Shown here in pieces: positions 1 through 7,722 of a DNA stretch of 64,000 nucleotides (positions are counted from its first letter, which is position 1; each line of letters opens with the position of its first letter). The notes beneath the pieces were generated by a model. That model did no database searches and was not told where the DNA came from. It was given only the letters and a program-made list of their open reading frames with translations. The translations under genes and the position numbers were made by a program. Source of the DNA: Ureibacillus sinduriensis BLB-1 = JCM 15800 (GTDB lineage Bacteria; Bacillota; Bacilli; Bacillales_A; Planococcaceae); the NCBI RefSeq assembly GCF_000772955.1, contig NZ_JPVO01000046.1:92760-156759 (forward strand). Reading direction: 5' to 3'.

Positions 1-579
1 TATGATTTTTTGCTCAAACGCCTTACTAATCGACTCTATATAATTCGGCACTTTAAAATAGGCGTTAATCCGATATAGGGACTGATCGATTTCCTCAGCC
101 GAAATCTCCCTTGTACGCTGAATGAATTCAAATGTATGGCCAACTGCCAGATCTTTGAGAATCTTTTTATCCACCTCCTTCAACGAAACTTCAAGTGGAA
201 GCGATGTGTTACTGTTAAAGGACTCCATCAATAGTAAAAATTCGTTCAGGCTTGTATTTTTAGTAACACTCGCCCAGCGCTCTTCATCCTTCAAATGATG
301 ATAAACCTCGCCCATTCTCGAATCTACAAGCAGCATGATGTCTACTTCCGGACCTTTCAGCTTCTTTAAACTCCCGATGGTTATCGCAAAGTGATCATTT
401 GATGTTTCAACCACCACAATTTCAATATCTTGATCGTTGATTTTTTTCATTAATGCCTCGTTAAATAAAGGAGCTTGGATTGGATACGTATCCACTTGCC
501 AAGTTGGACGCCTATCATGAATGGCTATTTGCAATGCCTCTATAAACAAAGTAGACATTGAAACGATTAGTACTTTCAA
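1..579 (-). CDS. NarL/LuxR-type response-regulator-like protein, cut by window edge
   Basis: The first 193 residues run off the left edge. The start is a TTG at 579 behind a strong AAAGGGGGG ribosome site, giving LKVLIVSMSTLFIEALQIAI; an internal ATG lies at 558. The N-terminus looks like a receiver fold (beta strand, then a helix), but the place of the phosphoacceptor reads IVVVETSND, with no Asp in the usual position. From about residue 133 the sequence SLKEVDKKILKDLAVGHTF resembles a degenerate LuxR-type helix-turn-helix. By inference it is a DNA-binding regulator with a pseudo-receiver. The exact family is unsure because similarity is weak and the C-terminus is missing. Confidence 0.5.
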   Translation of the reverse strand, partial: MKVLIVSMSTLFIEALQIAIHDRRPTWQVDTYPIQAPLFNEALMKKINDQDIEIVVVETSNDHFAITIGSLKKLKGPEVDIMLLVDSRMGEVYHHLKDEERWASVTKNTSLNEFLLLMESFNSNTSLPLEVSLKEVDKKILKDLAVGHTFEFIQRTREISAEEIDQSLYRINAYFKVPNYIESISKAFEQKII

Positions 580-696
580 AATATCCCCCCTTTTGGAAAA
601 TCACCTAACTTCACTATACTTTTGCTTTTCTCTTTATTGTTGAAATGGTCTTCAAAAGCAATAATCCACTCACTACCGTTCTTTTTTGCAAAAAAA

Positions 697-722
697 AAAC
701 GTTCATACAGTCATGAACGTTT
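697..722 (-). terminator. Bidirectional intrinsic terminator
   Basis: AACGTTCAT (698-706) pairs with ATGAACGTT (713-721) around a 6-base loop. A run of nine A on the left gives a T tract for minus-strand transcription, so it fits the end of the minus-strand gene at 836. Confidence 0.75.
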
Positions 723-835
723 TCTATCAGATGATTTCCCAATAGACTACATATTAAAAGGTTGTGAACGTAAGAAATGAACTTAGGTAATATTAGAAAA
801 GTGTACGGAATTAGAGATTGTTAATGAAAGTCCCG

Positions 836-1069
836 TTAGTTCAATAAGAAACCTGCAAGTGATACAATTAATATAAATAAAAAAATAACAATGCTAATCC
901 AACCTCTAATTTTTTGTTCTTTCTTAAATTCCTCCAATCCCATTACTAGTATCATTAAACTTAAGAAAAATATCATATAGAATTGGAACTCAAAATTTTT
1001 AGTAATCAAACTATAACCAGCTATACAAGCAACAGTTACCGCAAAAATCACTTTTAAAATGATCAACAT
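836..1069 (-). CDS. DUF3953 family small membrane protein
   Basis: A 77-residue protein with three hydrophobic stretches and a central motif LVMGLEEFKK that is typical of the DUF3953 (YczI-like) family of unknown function. The frame is open further upstream, but the ATG at 1069 is chosen because AGGAGAG sits nine bases before it. It resembles the second DUF3953 gene at 1844-2068, with a GNAT gene between them. It is probably located in the cytoplasmic membrane; no partner or reaction is known. Confidence 0.75.
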   Translation of the reverse strand: MLIILKVIFAVTVACIAGYSLITKNFEFQFYMIFFLSLMILVMGLEEFKKEQKIRGWISIVIFLFILIVSLAGFLLN

Positions 1070-1218
1070 GCATAAACACTCTCCTATACAGCCTTTTGAG
1101 CTATCGTTTCCCGCAAGTTTGAGTTCAACTCTCAACAATCGCGACTGGACGGCCCAAAAACGAAAAGCGTTCTTCGTCGTATTGAAGAATCGCGCACTAA
1201 GATGGACGTAACAAACTT

Positions 1219-1680
1219 TTATATATCCGATAGATTTTTAGATAAGCGAATCATGTCCCTGCACTGTATACCGTTCTCAAAAATTGCTTCTGGATAATGC
1301 TTGATAAAAAAGTCAGAATCAACACCCGTGATTCTAAACCCGCATTTTTGATATAGCGCTAATTGCCCAATACTTGAATTGCCCGTACCAATTTCAATCG
1401 TTTTATAGCCTCTTTCCAATGCAACACGGATTGCATCCAGTACCAACAATTTCCCTATCCCTTTGCCCCGGTTTTCTTCAGCTACCGCTATATTCACCAA
1501 CTCCACTGTAGTTGGCCTTGTCGGCAATAGGACATATACCCCAACAACTTGTTTGTCACTTTCGGCTATAAAACAGTCCCCCCTTTTTATATATTCCTGA
1601 ACTATACTTTCCGAAGGGTCAGCCTCCAATAACAATTGCATCGGAGGCGTTTCTTGCTTTGCTAGTTTTCTTATATTCAC
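1219..1680 (-). CDS. GNAT family N-acetyltransferase (YvbK-like)
   Basis: A 153-residue acetyl-CoA-dependent N-acetyltransferase. The acetyl-CoA loop reads NRGKGIGKLLV, and a downstream stretch IGTGNSSIGQLALYQKCGF matches the conserved C-terminal half of the YvbK-type GNAT subfamily. The start is taken as GTG at 1680, preceded by AAGGTGG with an eight-base gap; an ATG at 1704 has no ribosome site. The substrate is not predictable. It lies alone between two DUF3953 genes on the same strand. Confidence 0.85.
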   Translation of the reverse strand: MNIRKLAKQETPPMQLLLEADPSESIVQEYIKRGDCFIAESDKQVVGVYVLLPTRPTTVELVNIAVAEENRGKGIGKLLVLDAIRVALERGYKTIEIGTGNSSIGQLALYQKCGFRITGVDSDFFIKHYPEAIFENGIQCRDMIRLSKNLSDI

Positions 1681-1843
1681 TACTGATCCCACCTTTAGTA
1701 TCATATCTTTTTGTTTTTTTTAATGTTCCAATAATAAGACCTGCTTCCCATTACAAAAACCGGCTCCATATTGAATAACATTCTGTTTTATCGAACAACT
1801 GGAATCGAAATAATAATGATACATCGCCAGCTTTTAGCTTTAA

Positions 1844-2068
1844 TTAAAAACTAAGTAGAGCGATTCCAATAACTAACACAGATAAGGGTATAAAGAACAT
1901 TCCTAAACTATTTTTACCTTTGCTTTTAAATTCTTCTACTCCCATAATTGCAATAAAAATACCAAGCAATAAAGATGGTATCGGGCTATATGAAAAGTCT
2001 TTTGAAACTAACCCGTAGACTGAAAATATAATGACTAATAAAACGAGTACTACTTTAACAATCTTCAA
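1844..2068 (-). CDS. DUF3953 family small membrane protein
   Basis: A 74-residue protein with three hydrophobic segments and the motif AIMGVEEFKSK, paralogous to the gene at 836-1069. The start is TTG at 2068, with GAGGAGG seven bases upstream. Function unknown; the pair probably arose by local duplication with the GNAT gene caught between. Confidence 0.75.
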   Translation of the reverse strand: MKIVKVVLVLLVIIFSVYGLVSKDFSYSPIPSLLLGIFIAIMGVEEFKSKGKNSLGMFFIPLSVLVIGIALLSF

Positions 2069-2193
2069 CTCAGTTCCTCCTCAAAAATGGATACACCTGT
2101 TGTTTTAATAACTTTTAAGTTCCTATCGCTATTTTAACATTAATATCCAATTTTACCCAAGAGGCTTCTTAGAGATGGACAAAAGACATAAAA

Positions 2194-2236
2194 GACACAT
2201 TCCTTATTAAAAAGAATGCGCCCGTTTGTTGGTGAA
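2194..2236 (+). repeat. Dispersed hairpin repeat, partial copy
   Basis: CATTCCTTATTAAAAAGAATGCG forms the core hairpin (about 23 bases) and is followed by CCCGTTTGTTGG, a diverged form of the family tail CCCGATTGTTGAA. The rest of 2237-2495 shows no gene except a doubtful 29-codon frame at 2410. Confidence 0.6.
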
Positions 2237-2495
2237 CTTAAACATCCTAAGACCTCCTATAATGATTACAGACCACTCAATTTAAGAATATAAAGACGCT
2301 GCTAATTTCAGAAATGGCCAAATCGTTGGTTACAATCCATAACTTATAGAATTTTTAAAAAGCACTTTATAAATATCTAAAATGCAACGATAGTTAAGAT
2401 GTGGGGGAAATGAGTAAATCCAGTATTATAGAAGACAACTTTTCTTCGTCGTTTTTGGGAAGTTATGCTATATTCAAAGTGTTAGGAGTGAGTCG

Positions 2496-2915
2496 ATGAA
2501 AAAGTTTTTAACAATTACCTTAATAATCCTTGTTCTACTCGGAGCAGCCGGCTATGCTGTGTGGCATTTTGGGACAAATATCGCTTCCGAAAAAATATTT
2601 GAAAAAGTGGAAACTACTTTGGATGATGAAAATCTGGAAGAAGTAAAATCCTATATCGAGAACGATCCAGATGTTCAAGAAATTGTAAGCGAGGCAGCAA
2701 CAATCAATCCGGATACCCTTCCCTTCCAAACAAAGGAAGAAGCGACACGTGTGATAATTAAAAAAGTGGGCGTGAATCGTTTACTGGATATTCAGGAACA
2801 AGCACAAAACGGTTCCATTAGTAAGGATGAAATATTATCCGAACTTGAAGGTAAACTGTCCGAAGAGGAAATTTCTGCCTTAAAGTATGTTTTATATAAA
2901 GAATTAAATAAATAA
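2496..2915 (+). CDS. Membrane-anchored hypothetical protein
   Basis: 139 residues with an N-terminal signal-anchor helix (residues 4-24) followed by an acidic, mainly helical extracytoplasmic domain rich in Glu and Asp (for example LEEVKSYIENDPDVQEIVSE). The start ATG at 2496 follows GGAGTG. I do not recognise the family. It stands alone, with dispersed repeat DNA upstream and a gene-poor stretch downstream, so its job cannot be inferred from neighbours. Confidence 0.75.
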   Translation: MKKFLTITLIILVLLGAAGYAVWHFGTNIASEKIFEKVETTLDDENLEEVKSYIENDPDVQEIVSEAATINPDTLPFQTKEEATRVIIKKVGVNRLLDIQEQAQNGSISKDEILSELEGKLSEEEISALKYVLYKELNK

Positions 2916-3180
2916 AACTGGCTATTTCAAAGAAAAAGCAAGATTCACTTAGTTACTGTCAATAGAGCAATTTTTTATTTATTGACTCCAACCACGGACA
3001 GTATCACGATGTGTCTCGATTTCTGTTAATGGATTGAGTCCTTTTTTCTTTTCTACTTACCTATTCAACTAATGTTGAATATCCGTCTGTATCATTGTTT
3101 CGTGGATGAAGTAGAGCGGGCTTAACATGACTTGCCAATGTCCTCTAAATACCGTTGAAGTTTCCACTATTCTCCTTAAT

Positions 3181-3206
3181 GTTTGAAGATGTTTAATAAA
3201 GGTTAT
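3181..3206 (+). promoter_or_regulatory. Possible sigma-B promoter of the GlsB gene
   Basis: GTTTGA (3181-3186), a 14-base spacer and GGTTAT (3201-3206) match the sigma-B pattern GTTTAA/GGGTAT with one mismatch in each box. The downstream gene belongs to a stress-induced family, which supports the reading. The rest of 2916-3253 holds only a 22-codon minus-strand frame of doubtful meaning. Confidence 0.4.
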
Positions 3207-3253
3207 AAAAAACTATAACGAAATATTAAATAGCATAAAAAGGAGATGATAGT

Positions 3254-3508
3254 ATGAGTTTCATTTGGTTTCTAATAATTGGTGGGGTCATCGGTTGGCT
3301 TGCAGGCATGATCATAGGCAAGGATGTCCCAGGTGGAATTATCGGCAATATTATCGCAGGTATTATCGGTGCATGGATTGGTGGTACGCTTCTAGGAAGT
3401 TGGGGACCTAAAATTTCTGATTTCTACGTTATCCCTGCTTTAATTGGAGCAATTATACTTGTGTTCATTGTGAGCTTGATTATGAAATCAATGCGTAAAG
3501 CTACCTAA
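3254..3508 (+). CDS. GlsB/YeaQ/YmgE family stress response membrane protein
   Basis: 84 residues of the transglycosylase-associated (GlsB/YeaQ) family: glycine-rich helices with the pattern GGVIGWLAGMIIG, then GGIIGNIIAGIIGAWIGG and a final transmembrane segment. These are small integral membrane proteins linked to general and envelope stress in Bacillus relatives such as YdaS/YwzA. AAGGAGATG lies just upstream of the ATG, and a strong terminator follows, so it is monocistronic. A sigma-B-like promoter is suggested upstream. Confidence 0.9.
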   Translation: MSFIWFLIIGGVIGWLAGMIIGKDVPGGIIGNIIAGIIGAWIGGTLLGSWGPKISDFYVIPALIGAIILVFIVSLIMKSMRKAT

Positions 3509-3565
3509 TGGAAATGGATTTATTAGTTAGTTAGTTCTATACACTGTTTATAGCAACAATTTTAA

Positions 3566-3610
3566 AAAAAGCGGCCTTACACGATCTAATCAGTGGAGGG
3601 CCGCTTTTAC
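3566..3610 (+). terminator. Intrinsic terminator after the GlsB gene
   Basis: AAAGCGGCC (3568-3576) pairs with GGCCGCTTT (3599-3607), followed by T residues; the A tract on the left makes it usable in both directions. Confidence 0.85.
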
Positions 3611-3677
3611 TTTGTTCTAATTGTATTATAAAAAGATATTTTTTATTTTTCCCCACCATCTGAACCCATTACTGAAA

Positions 3678-3722
3678 AAGGGCAAATTTTCTCTTCAAGA
3701 AATACGTGCGATTGTTGAAAAG
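3678..3722 (+). repeat. Dispersed hairpin repeat, partial copy
   Basis: AAAGGGCAAATTTTCTCTTC, then AAGAAATACGTGCGATTGTTGAA: a diverged core hairpin and the conserved tail of the repeat family. Confidence 0.6.
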
Positions 3723-3746
3723 CTATCAAGAAGAATGTTAAATTAT

Positions 3747-4091
3747 TTATTTTCTAATTTCCTCAATGATTGAACTTCCCTCAGTAGCTTCAGAATCAAG
3801 CCATTGCCAATTTTCATACAACCTAATGCGCCCATCCGGCAATATTTCAGGAGTTGAAATACATTGTCCTCCTCTAATTTCATTTTTGTTGTTTACATGG
3901 TTATATCTAAACTGTAAGCAACCGTCTTCCTTTACTACTCCAACCAAAGTTCCTTTTACAATTTCCCCTCCACTATATGTTGCCGAGATAATCTGCCCCT
4001 CTTGTTTGTATTCAAAAATAGTCTTTGAAGAAACTTCACCGTTAGCTGTATTTTCGATTGAAACAAAGCTACGACCATTATAATTTATCAT
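3747..4091 (-). CDS. Small beta-rich protein, often labelled n-acetylglutamate synthase
   Basis: 114 residues: [20 protein letters not shown] at the start, then repeated beta-type segments ending [20 protein letters not shown]. Proteins of this kind are widely labelled n-acetylglutamate synthase in Bacillus genomes, but there is no GNAT or amino-acid kinase motif, so that label should not be trusted. The start ATG at 4091 is preceded by AAGGGGAAAGGG; the frame is open further upstream but runs through repeat DNA. Function unknown. Confidence 0.7.
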   Translation of the reverse strand: MINYNGRSFVSIENTANGEVSSKTIFEYKQEGQIISATYSGGEIVKGTLVGVVKEDGCLQFRYNHVNNKNEIRGGQCISTPEILPDGRIRLYENWQWLDSEATEGSSIIEEIRK

Positions 4092-4146
4092 TTCCCTTTC
4101 CCCTTTACTCGTTTTTTGAATATTATACCAATTAACGACCTTTAAC

Positions 4147-4196
4147 ATGAAGAAAGCCACCTTCTCTATTTCAAAATGCGCCAAATTGTTGATAAT
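4147..4196 (+). repeat. Dispersed hairpin repeat, diverged copy
   Basis: TGAAGAAAGCCACCTTCTCT, then TTTCAAAATGCGCCAAATTGTTGA: it aligns with the family core and tail with several changes. Confidence 0.5.
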
Positions 4197-4264
4197 TCCA
4201 TAATTATTTATGAATCATGGTTTACCGTTGAATGGATAGTGACACCTAAAAATTTCTAAAACAC

Positions 4265-4317
4265 TTGTTGTTCGGAATATAATCAGTTATACTGATTATA
4301 TTAAATACTGATTATTT
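4265..4317 (+). promoter_or_regulatory. Promoter with overlapping MarR-type operator
   Basis: TTGTTG (4265-4270), a 17-base spacer and TATACT (4288-4293) form the promoter. A palindrome of 11-base arms, AATATAATCAG (4276-4286) and CTGATTATATT (4292-4302), with a 5-base centre covers the -10 box. A third half-site, ATACTGATTAT, lies at 4306-4316. The layout suggests that the downstream MarR protein represses its own operon. Confidence 0.7.
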
Positions 4318-4332
4318 GAGGAGATGAACATT

Positions 4333-4755
4333 TTGTCAGATCAATGGCATCAATCCTATGGTTTTTTGCTTGGAAAAGTTCTTCAGCAAATGGAAGATAA
4401 GTTTGCTGAAGGACTCATTCCCTTCAATATTAATGCAAGACAATATGGTGTACTTTTATTCATTCAAGGAAACCCTTATTCATCACAGAAAGATATCTCA
4501 GAAAATCTAAAGATTGATCGGACTACTATGGTAAGTCATATTGACCATTTGGAAACGTTGGGATTTGTTGAGAGATCAAAGAATCCTAATGATAGAAGAT
4601 CCTACAGTCTACTCATTACTGAAAAAGGAAACGATGTATTGGATTCACGTTTGGAATTTTTAAACCATATTGAATTAGAAGTTTTAACCCCTTTAAATCC
4701 GAATGAGAAGCAACTACTTAAAGATTTACTTGTTAAGGTTTGGAAGTCATTATAG
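4333..4755 (+). CDS. MarR family transcriptional regulator
   Basis: 140 residues with the winged-helix fold of MarR: recognition-helix region KDISENLKIDRTTMVSHIDH and the wing motif PNDRRSYSLLITEKG. The start is TTG at 4333, nine bases after GAGGAG; the ATG at 4324 lies directly against that site and cannot use it. It is first in a three-gene run with a rhodanese protein (22-base gap) and an EVE-domain protein, and probably represses the operon through the palindrome at 4276-4302. The ligand is unknown; a sulfur or oxidant signal would fit the rhodanese neighbour. Confidence 0.9.
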   Translation: MSDQWHQSYGFLLGKVLQQMEDKFAEGLIPFNINARQYGVLLFIQGNPYSSQKDISENLKIDRTTMVSHIDHLETLGFVERSKNPNDRRSYSLLITEKGNDVLDSRLEFLNHIELEVLTPLNPNEKQLLKDLLVKVWKSL

Positions 4756-4776
4756 AAAATTGGAGGTTTTATCATT

Positions 4777-5169
4777 ATGAACGCACTTGATTATTTTAAT
4801 GCACGTCTTCAAGCAACAGTAAGCCCTATGGATTATATGAGAGGTAAGCAAATGGAACCGGAGAAATACTTTTTAATCGATGTTAGAAACGGTCCAGTTC
4901 ATGTAAGGAGTGTCACAATCAAGGATGCCCATGTACTACCTGAGCAAGAATTACTGGACCGATTAAATGAAATACCAAAGGATAAAGAGATTATTGTTTA
5001 TTGCTGGGATGTCTGGTGCAATACCGCTGCCAAAGTGGCCAAAGTTTTATTGGAACAAGGCTACAAAGTTAAAGAGTTGACCGGAGGAATTGCGGCATGG
5101 CAAGAAATGAACTTTCCTGTCTCGGATACAACTAATATGGAAAATACCCCCGATAATTGTGGATGCTGA
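4777..5169 (+). CDS. Rhodanese-like sulfurtransferase domain protein
   Basis: 130 residues forming one rhodanese domain: YFLIDVRNGP at the CH2-like start, the presumed catalytic Cys in IVYCWDVWCNTAAKVA, and the closing LTGGIAAWQEMNFPV. The active-site loop CWDVWCNT carries a second Cys, and the tail ends in CGC, giving four cysteines that could relay a persulfide. Preceded by TTGGAGG. It is the second gene of the MarR operon and overlaps the region just before the EVE gene, so the two are probably translated together. Confidence 0.9.
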   Translation: MNALDYFNARLQATVSPMDYMRGKQMEPEKYFLIDVRNGPVHVRSVTIKDAHVLPEQELLDRLNEIPKDKEIIVYCWDVWCNTAAKVAKVLLEQGYKVKELTGGIAAWQEMNFPVSDTTNMENTPDNCGC

Positions 5170-5173
5170 TAGA

Positions 5174-5602
5174 ATGCATAAGAAAACAAAATATTGGATT
5201 GGGGTTGCCTCCCGAGAACATGTAATGAAGGGAGTCTGTGGTGGTTTCGCTCAACTTTGCCATGGAAAAGAGGCTCCCTTAAAAAAGATGGGTGTTGGCG
5301 ATTGGATTATCTATTACTCTTCAAAGGAAAGTATACAAGAATCAATCCCATATCAGAAGTTCACTGCTATAGGCAAAGTTATCGATGATGAGATTTTTCA
5401 ATTTGATATGGGGAACGATTTCATCCCCTTTCGAAGAAATATAGATTTTATTAGTTGCACAGAAACATCGATTCATCCATTAATCCCACAACTGGCTTTT
5501 ATAAAAAATAAGAAGCATTGGGGTTATCCTTTTCGATTTGGTCATTTAGAGATAAGTGAAGAAGATTTCAAACTGATTACACAAAAGATGCTTGAAGGTT
5601 AA
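5174..5602 (+). CDS. EVE domain-containing protein
   Basis: 142 residues. KYWIGVASREHVMKGVCGGF at the start and KKMGVGDWIIYYSSK are typical of EVE-fold (PUA-like) proteins, which bind modified nucleic-acid bases. The ATG at 5174 is chosen because family members begin just before KTKYWIGVAS; a GTG at 5159 is possible. It starts 5 bases after the rhodanese stop, so it belongs to the MarR operon. A weak hairpin GATTAG/CTAATC follows at about 5610. The natural target is not known. Confidence 0.85.
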   Translation: MHKKTKYWIGVASREHVMKGVCGGFAQLCHGKEAPLKKMGVGDWIIYYSSKESIQESIPYQKFTAIGKVIDDEIFQFDMGNDFIPFRRNIDFISCTETSIHPLIPQLAFIKNKKHWGYPFRFGHLEISEEDFKLITQKMLEG

Positions 5603-5705
5603 TGGGGGATTAGCGTTCTAATCTCTCTTTAACTCTATTATGGGATCCTCTCTCTGTTCACAACTAATTCTACTTTCTGCTTTTGTGCTATACAATTACA
5701 ACTTT

Positions 5706-5770
5706 AACAATCTAGCCTTTTTCACGGAGAAATTGCCATCCTTATTGCAGAAATGCGTCCAGTTGGTGCA
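5706..5770 (+). repeat. Dispersed hairpin repeat, full-length copy
   Basis: It aligns along its length with the consensus: AACAATCTAGCCTTTTTCAC, GGAGAAATTGCCATCCTTAT, TGCAGAAATGCGTCCAGTTG. Its right end stops 3 bases before the stop codon of a small membrane-protein frame on the minus strand. Confidence 0.75.
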
Positions 5771-5772
5771 TT

Positions 5773-5934
5773 TTAGCTCCTTTTTTTATTTTGTTTTAAA
5801 ACAAGATAAATTAAAAGAGTGATGATTGCAGTGTTTTGGATAGCTAAAACGCTAATACCTATGACAGTTTCGTTATTGGATTGAGCACCCAATATACTGC
5901 CTAGAACGCTAAAGCTAATAACTATCAGTCCTAA
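5773..5934 (-). CDS. Probable small two-helix membrane protein, start unresolved
   Basis: An open frame of 53 codons between a TAG and the stop TAA at 5773. It reads as a typical small membrane protein: two hydrophobic helices (LGLIVISFSVLGSILGA and ISVLAIQNTAIITLLIYLVL) and a basic tail KQNKKRS. There is no ATG, GTG or well-placed TTG; an ATT about nine bases after TAGGA is the best candidate, so the start may have been lost or be unusual. It directly follows the membrane gene at 5945 on the same strand. It may be a remnant. Confidence 0.45.
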   Translation of the reverse strand, partial: LGLIVISFSVLGSILGAQSNNETVIGISVLAIQNTAIITLLIYLVLKQNKKRS

Positions 5935-5944
5935 CTATCTACTA

Positions 5945-6658
5945 TTAAAAAAGCTTTACAACATACATAATAAAAGTAACTACTATTAATACAGGCATGG
6001 CTTGCTGTGGCAATAGCAGTTCGATTTTGCGTCTAAATATAAATGCCACAATGAATATAAAGATTACTAAATACAACAAATAGCCTTCCTCTGCGATGAT
6101 AGGCGTTGCAGGTGTAAGAAATAAAATGGTAAAAGCCATTAAGAAAAACACAAGACGTCCTAGAATTTGTGTTGCACGCAGTGATTTCTTTGCCGCAAGT
6201 ATTAAAAATGGCATTGAAATGACCATGCCACCAATTACCCCTCCTGGAATAATAGTATGTTCTATTTGCATCGCAATGTATAGCGTCACGAATAATAGAG
6301 CCGCTGTTAATGCATCTACTGCCATCCTATTTGTGCGATAAACATAAAGGCATATTAGTAGACAAAGCAGCATCCCTAGCAAAACCAACGCATTCAGCGT
6401 TTCTTGAAAAATTAAAATATCTCCAATCGTTAATAATGCATACCATGTGATCAAAACAAACAGCCATTTATGTAAGGCTTCAAACTTTGTTTGCTGCACT
6501 AGCTTTTCCCATCCAATTGTAAAGACAACATAAATAAGACCGGTCAATGCCGCCATATAAACATCCCGCATAATATTTTCTTCTGGATCGAACATTGTAA
6601 GCGTCAATAAAATAATTGTACATATATATGTAAGTATCAATCCTAACGTTTTCTTCAT
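5945..6658 (-). CDS. Polytopic membrane protein of unknown function
   Basis: 237 residues with about seven or eight transmembrane helices and short loops. The start ATG at 6658 (MKKTLGLILTYICTIILL) is preceded by GATAGGAGGAA; the frame is open eight codons further upstream. No catalytic or transport motif is recognised. It is monocistronic or pairs with the short frame at 5773. Confidence 0.75.
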   Translation of the reverse strand: MKKTLGLILTYICTIILLTLTMFDPEENIMRDVYMAALTGLIYVVFTIGWEKLVQQTKFEALHKWLFVLITWYALLTIGDILIFQETLNALVLLGMLLCLLICLYVYRTNRMAVDALTAALLFVTLYIAMQIEHTIIPGGVIGGMVISMPFLILAAKKSLRATQILGRLVFFLMAFTILFLTPATPIIAEEGYLLYLVIFIFIVAFIFRRKIELLLPQQAMPVLIVVTFIMYVVKLF

Positions 6659-7115
6659 AGCGATTCCTCCTATCACTATCATTATGGCACAAATATTTTA
6701 GAAAAAAGTGTATTCATACCATTTAAACAAAATAAAAAGCACCCTTACCAGGTTCTGGTGCAAAACTAATTTGGTAGAAACATAGTCCCCCATACTCTAT
6801 AAATTCAAGAATTATGATGTTATGCCAAATAATCTAGGTATGAATCCAATCTCATTCAGTTTTCTTCCTGGGAGTTGTCTTTTATGAACTAACCGGTACT
6901 TAAAGAGAAATGAGCGCTTATCCTTTTTCAAGGATAGCGCCCGGTTGTTGAAAATCGGTATTCAACTAAAGCTCTTGTTAATTTAAGAGGTAATAATAAA
7001 AATTGCAGATTTATAGCATGAATAAATTGTCAATAATTGCCCGTTTTTTATTCAGATGGCATCTGCCAAAGCGGTGTTTGAGAGCTCTTCTCCTTAATTT
7101 CGCATTTCAATAAAG
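6659..7115. other. Gene-free stretch with two repeat copies
   Basis: No supported gene. It holds a small hairpin ACCAGG/TTCTGGT near 6749, a full repeat copy at 6911-6978 and a short fragment at 7028-7058 (CAATAATTGCCCGTTTTTTA). Confidence 0.6.
6911..6978 (+). repeat. Dispersed hairpin repeat with extended tail
   Basis: The hairpin AGCGCTTATCC / GGATAGCGC is followed by CCGGTTGTTGAAAATCGG and TATTCAACTAAAGC. The last part, TATTCAAC, matches the start of the next module, so this copy shows the junction between modules. Confidence 0.75.
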
Positions 7116-7499
7116 TTACTTTTTATTTTTAGGAAAAAATTTAATACAGCAATTTTCGTTTTGATTTAAGATTTGTAAATCTTCAATAGTTATTTGCTGT
7201 GGATTTATTCGATGTATGTTTTTAGAAGGCACTTTTTCACTATGCCATATTGACCAAAATTCCACTCGGTTTTGTTCTTCAACATTTTCCTTAATATAGT
7301 CAACAAGTTGGTTTAAAAACGTGTCATTTGTATTGCCTCTCACCTTGTAGATCTTAGGCTTTTGAATTTGCCCCCCTCCCGCCACAGGAGGATTTTTTCT
7401 ACATGGAAGAACTTCAAACTGATCCCCAAAATGGTATTCTTCCAAAGTTATAACAGTCGGTAAAGGCTTTTTTGAAGCAAAATAACGATAAAGGCTCAT
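7116..7499 (-). CDS. Hypothetical protein
   Basis: 127 residues, soluble, beginning MSLYRYFASKKPLPTV, with a central FLNQLVDYIKENVEEQNRVE helix. A good ribosome site (GAGGAAG) precedes the ATG. No domain is recognised. The gene is isolated between repeat copies. Confidence 0.7.
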   Translation of the reverse strand: MSLYRYFASKKPLPTVITLEEYHFGDQFEVLPCRKNPPVAGGGQIQKPKIYKVRGNTNDTFLNQLVDYIKENVEEQNRVEFWSIWHSEKVPSKNIHRINPQQITIEDLQILNQNENCCIKFFPKNKK

Positions 7500-7585
7500 T
7501 ATCTTCCTCTTTCTAAATAGTTTAAATTAAGTGTAATAATATTACAAACAATCGTTTGGGAACATTTCATAAAAGGAGGTTGCTA

Positions 7586-7660
7586 CACAATCCGGCCCTT
7601 TTCATGAAGAAAGATGCAATTCTTACTGCAGAATCGCCCCCGATTGTGGAATATCGATTG
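7586..7660 (+). repeat. Dispersed hairpin repeat, full-length copy
   Basis: CACAATCCGGCCCTTTTCAT, GAAGAAAGATGCAATTCTTA, CTGCAGAATCGCCCCCGATT, GTGGAATATCG: close to consensus throughout. Confidence 0.85.
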
Positions 7661-7722
7661 TATTAGAAAAGGGAATAATAAAATTGTTTAATTCAAAAGT
7701 AAGTATTAGCGTTTACTCCCCA

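Noticed and set aside
2410..2499. 29-codon frame ending in ATGA over the start of the gene at 2496
   Set aside because: It has a GGGGG site directly against the ATG and no conserved features; coupling by ATGA could be chance. Kept as a note only.
2979..3050. Minus-strand frame KKGLNPLTEIETHRDTVRGW as a gene remnant
   Set aside because: Short (about 22 codons), without start; reads like a protein tail but no family can be named.
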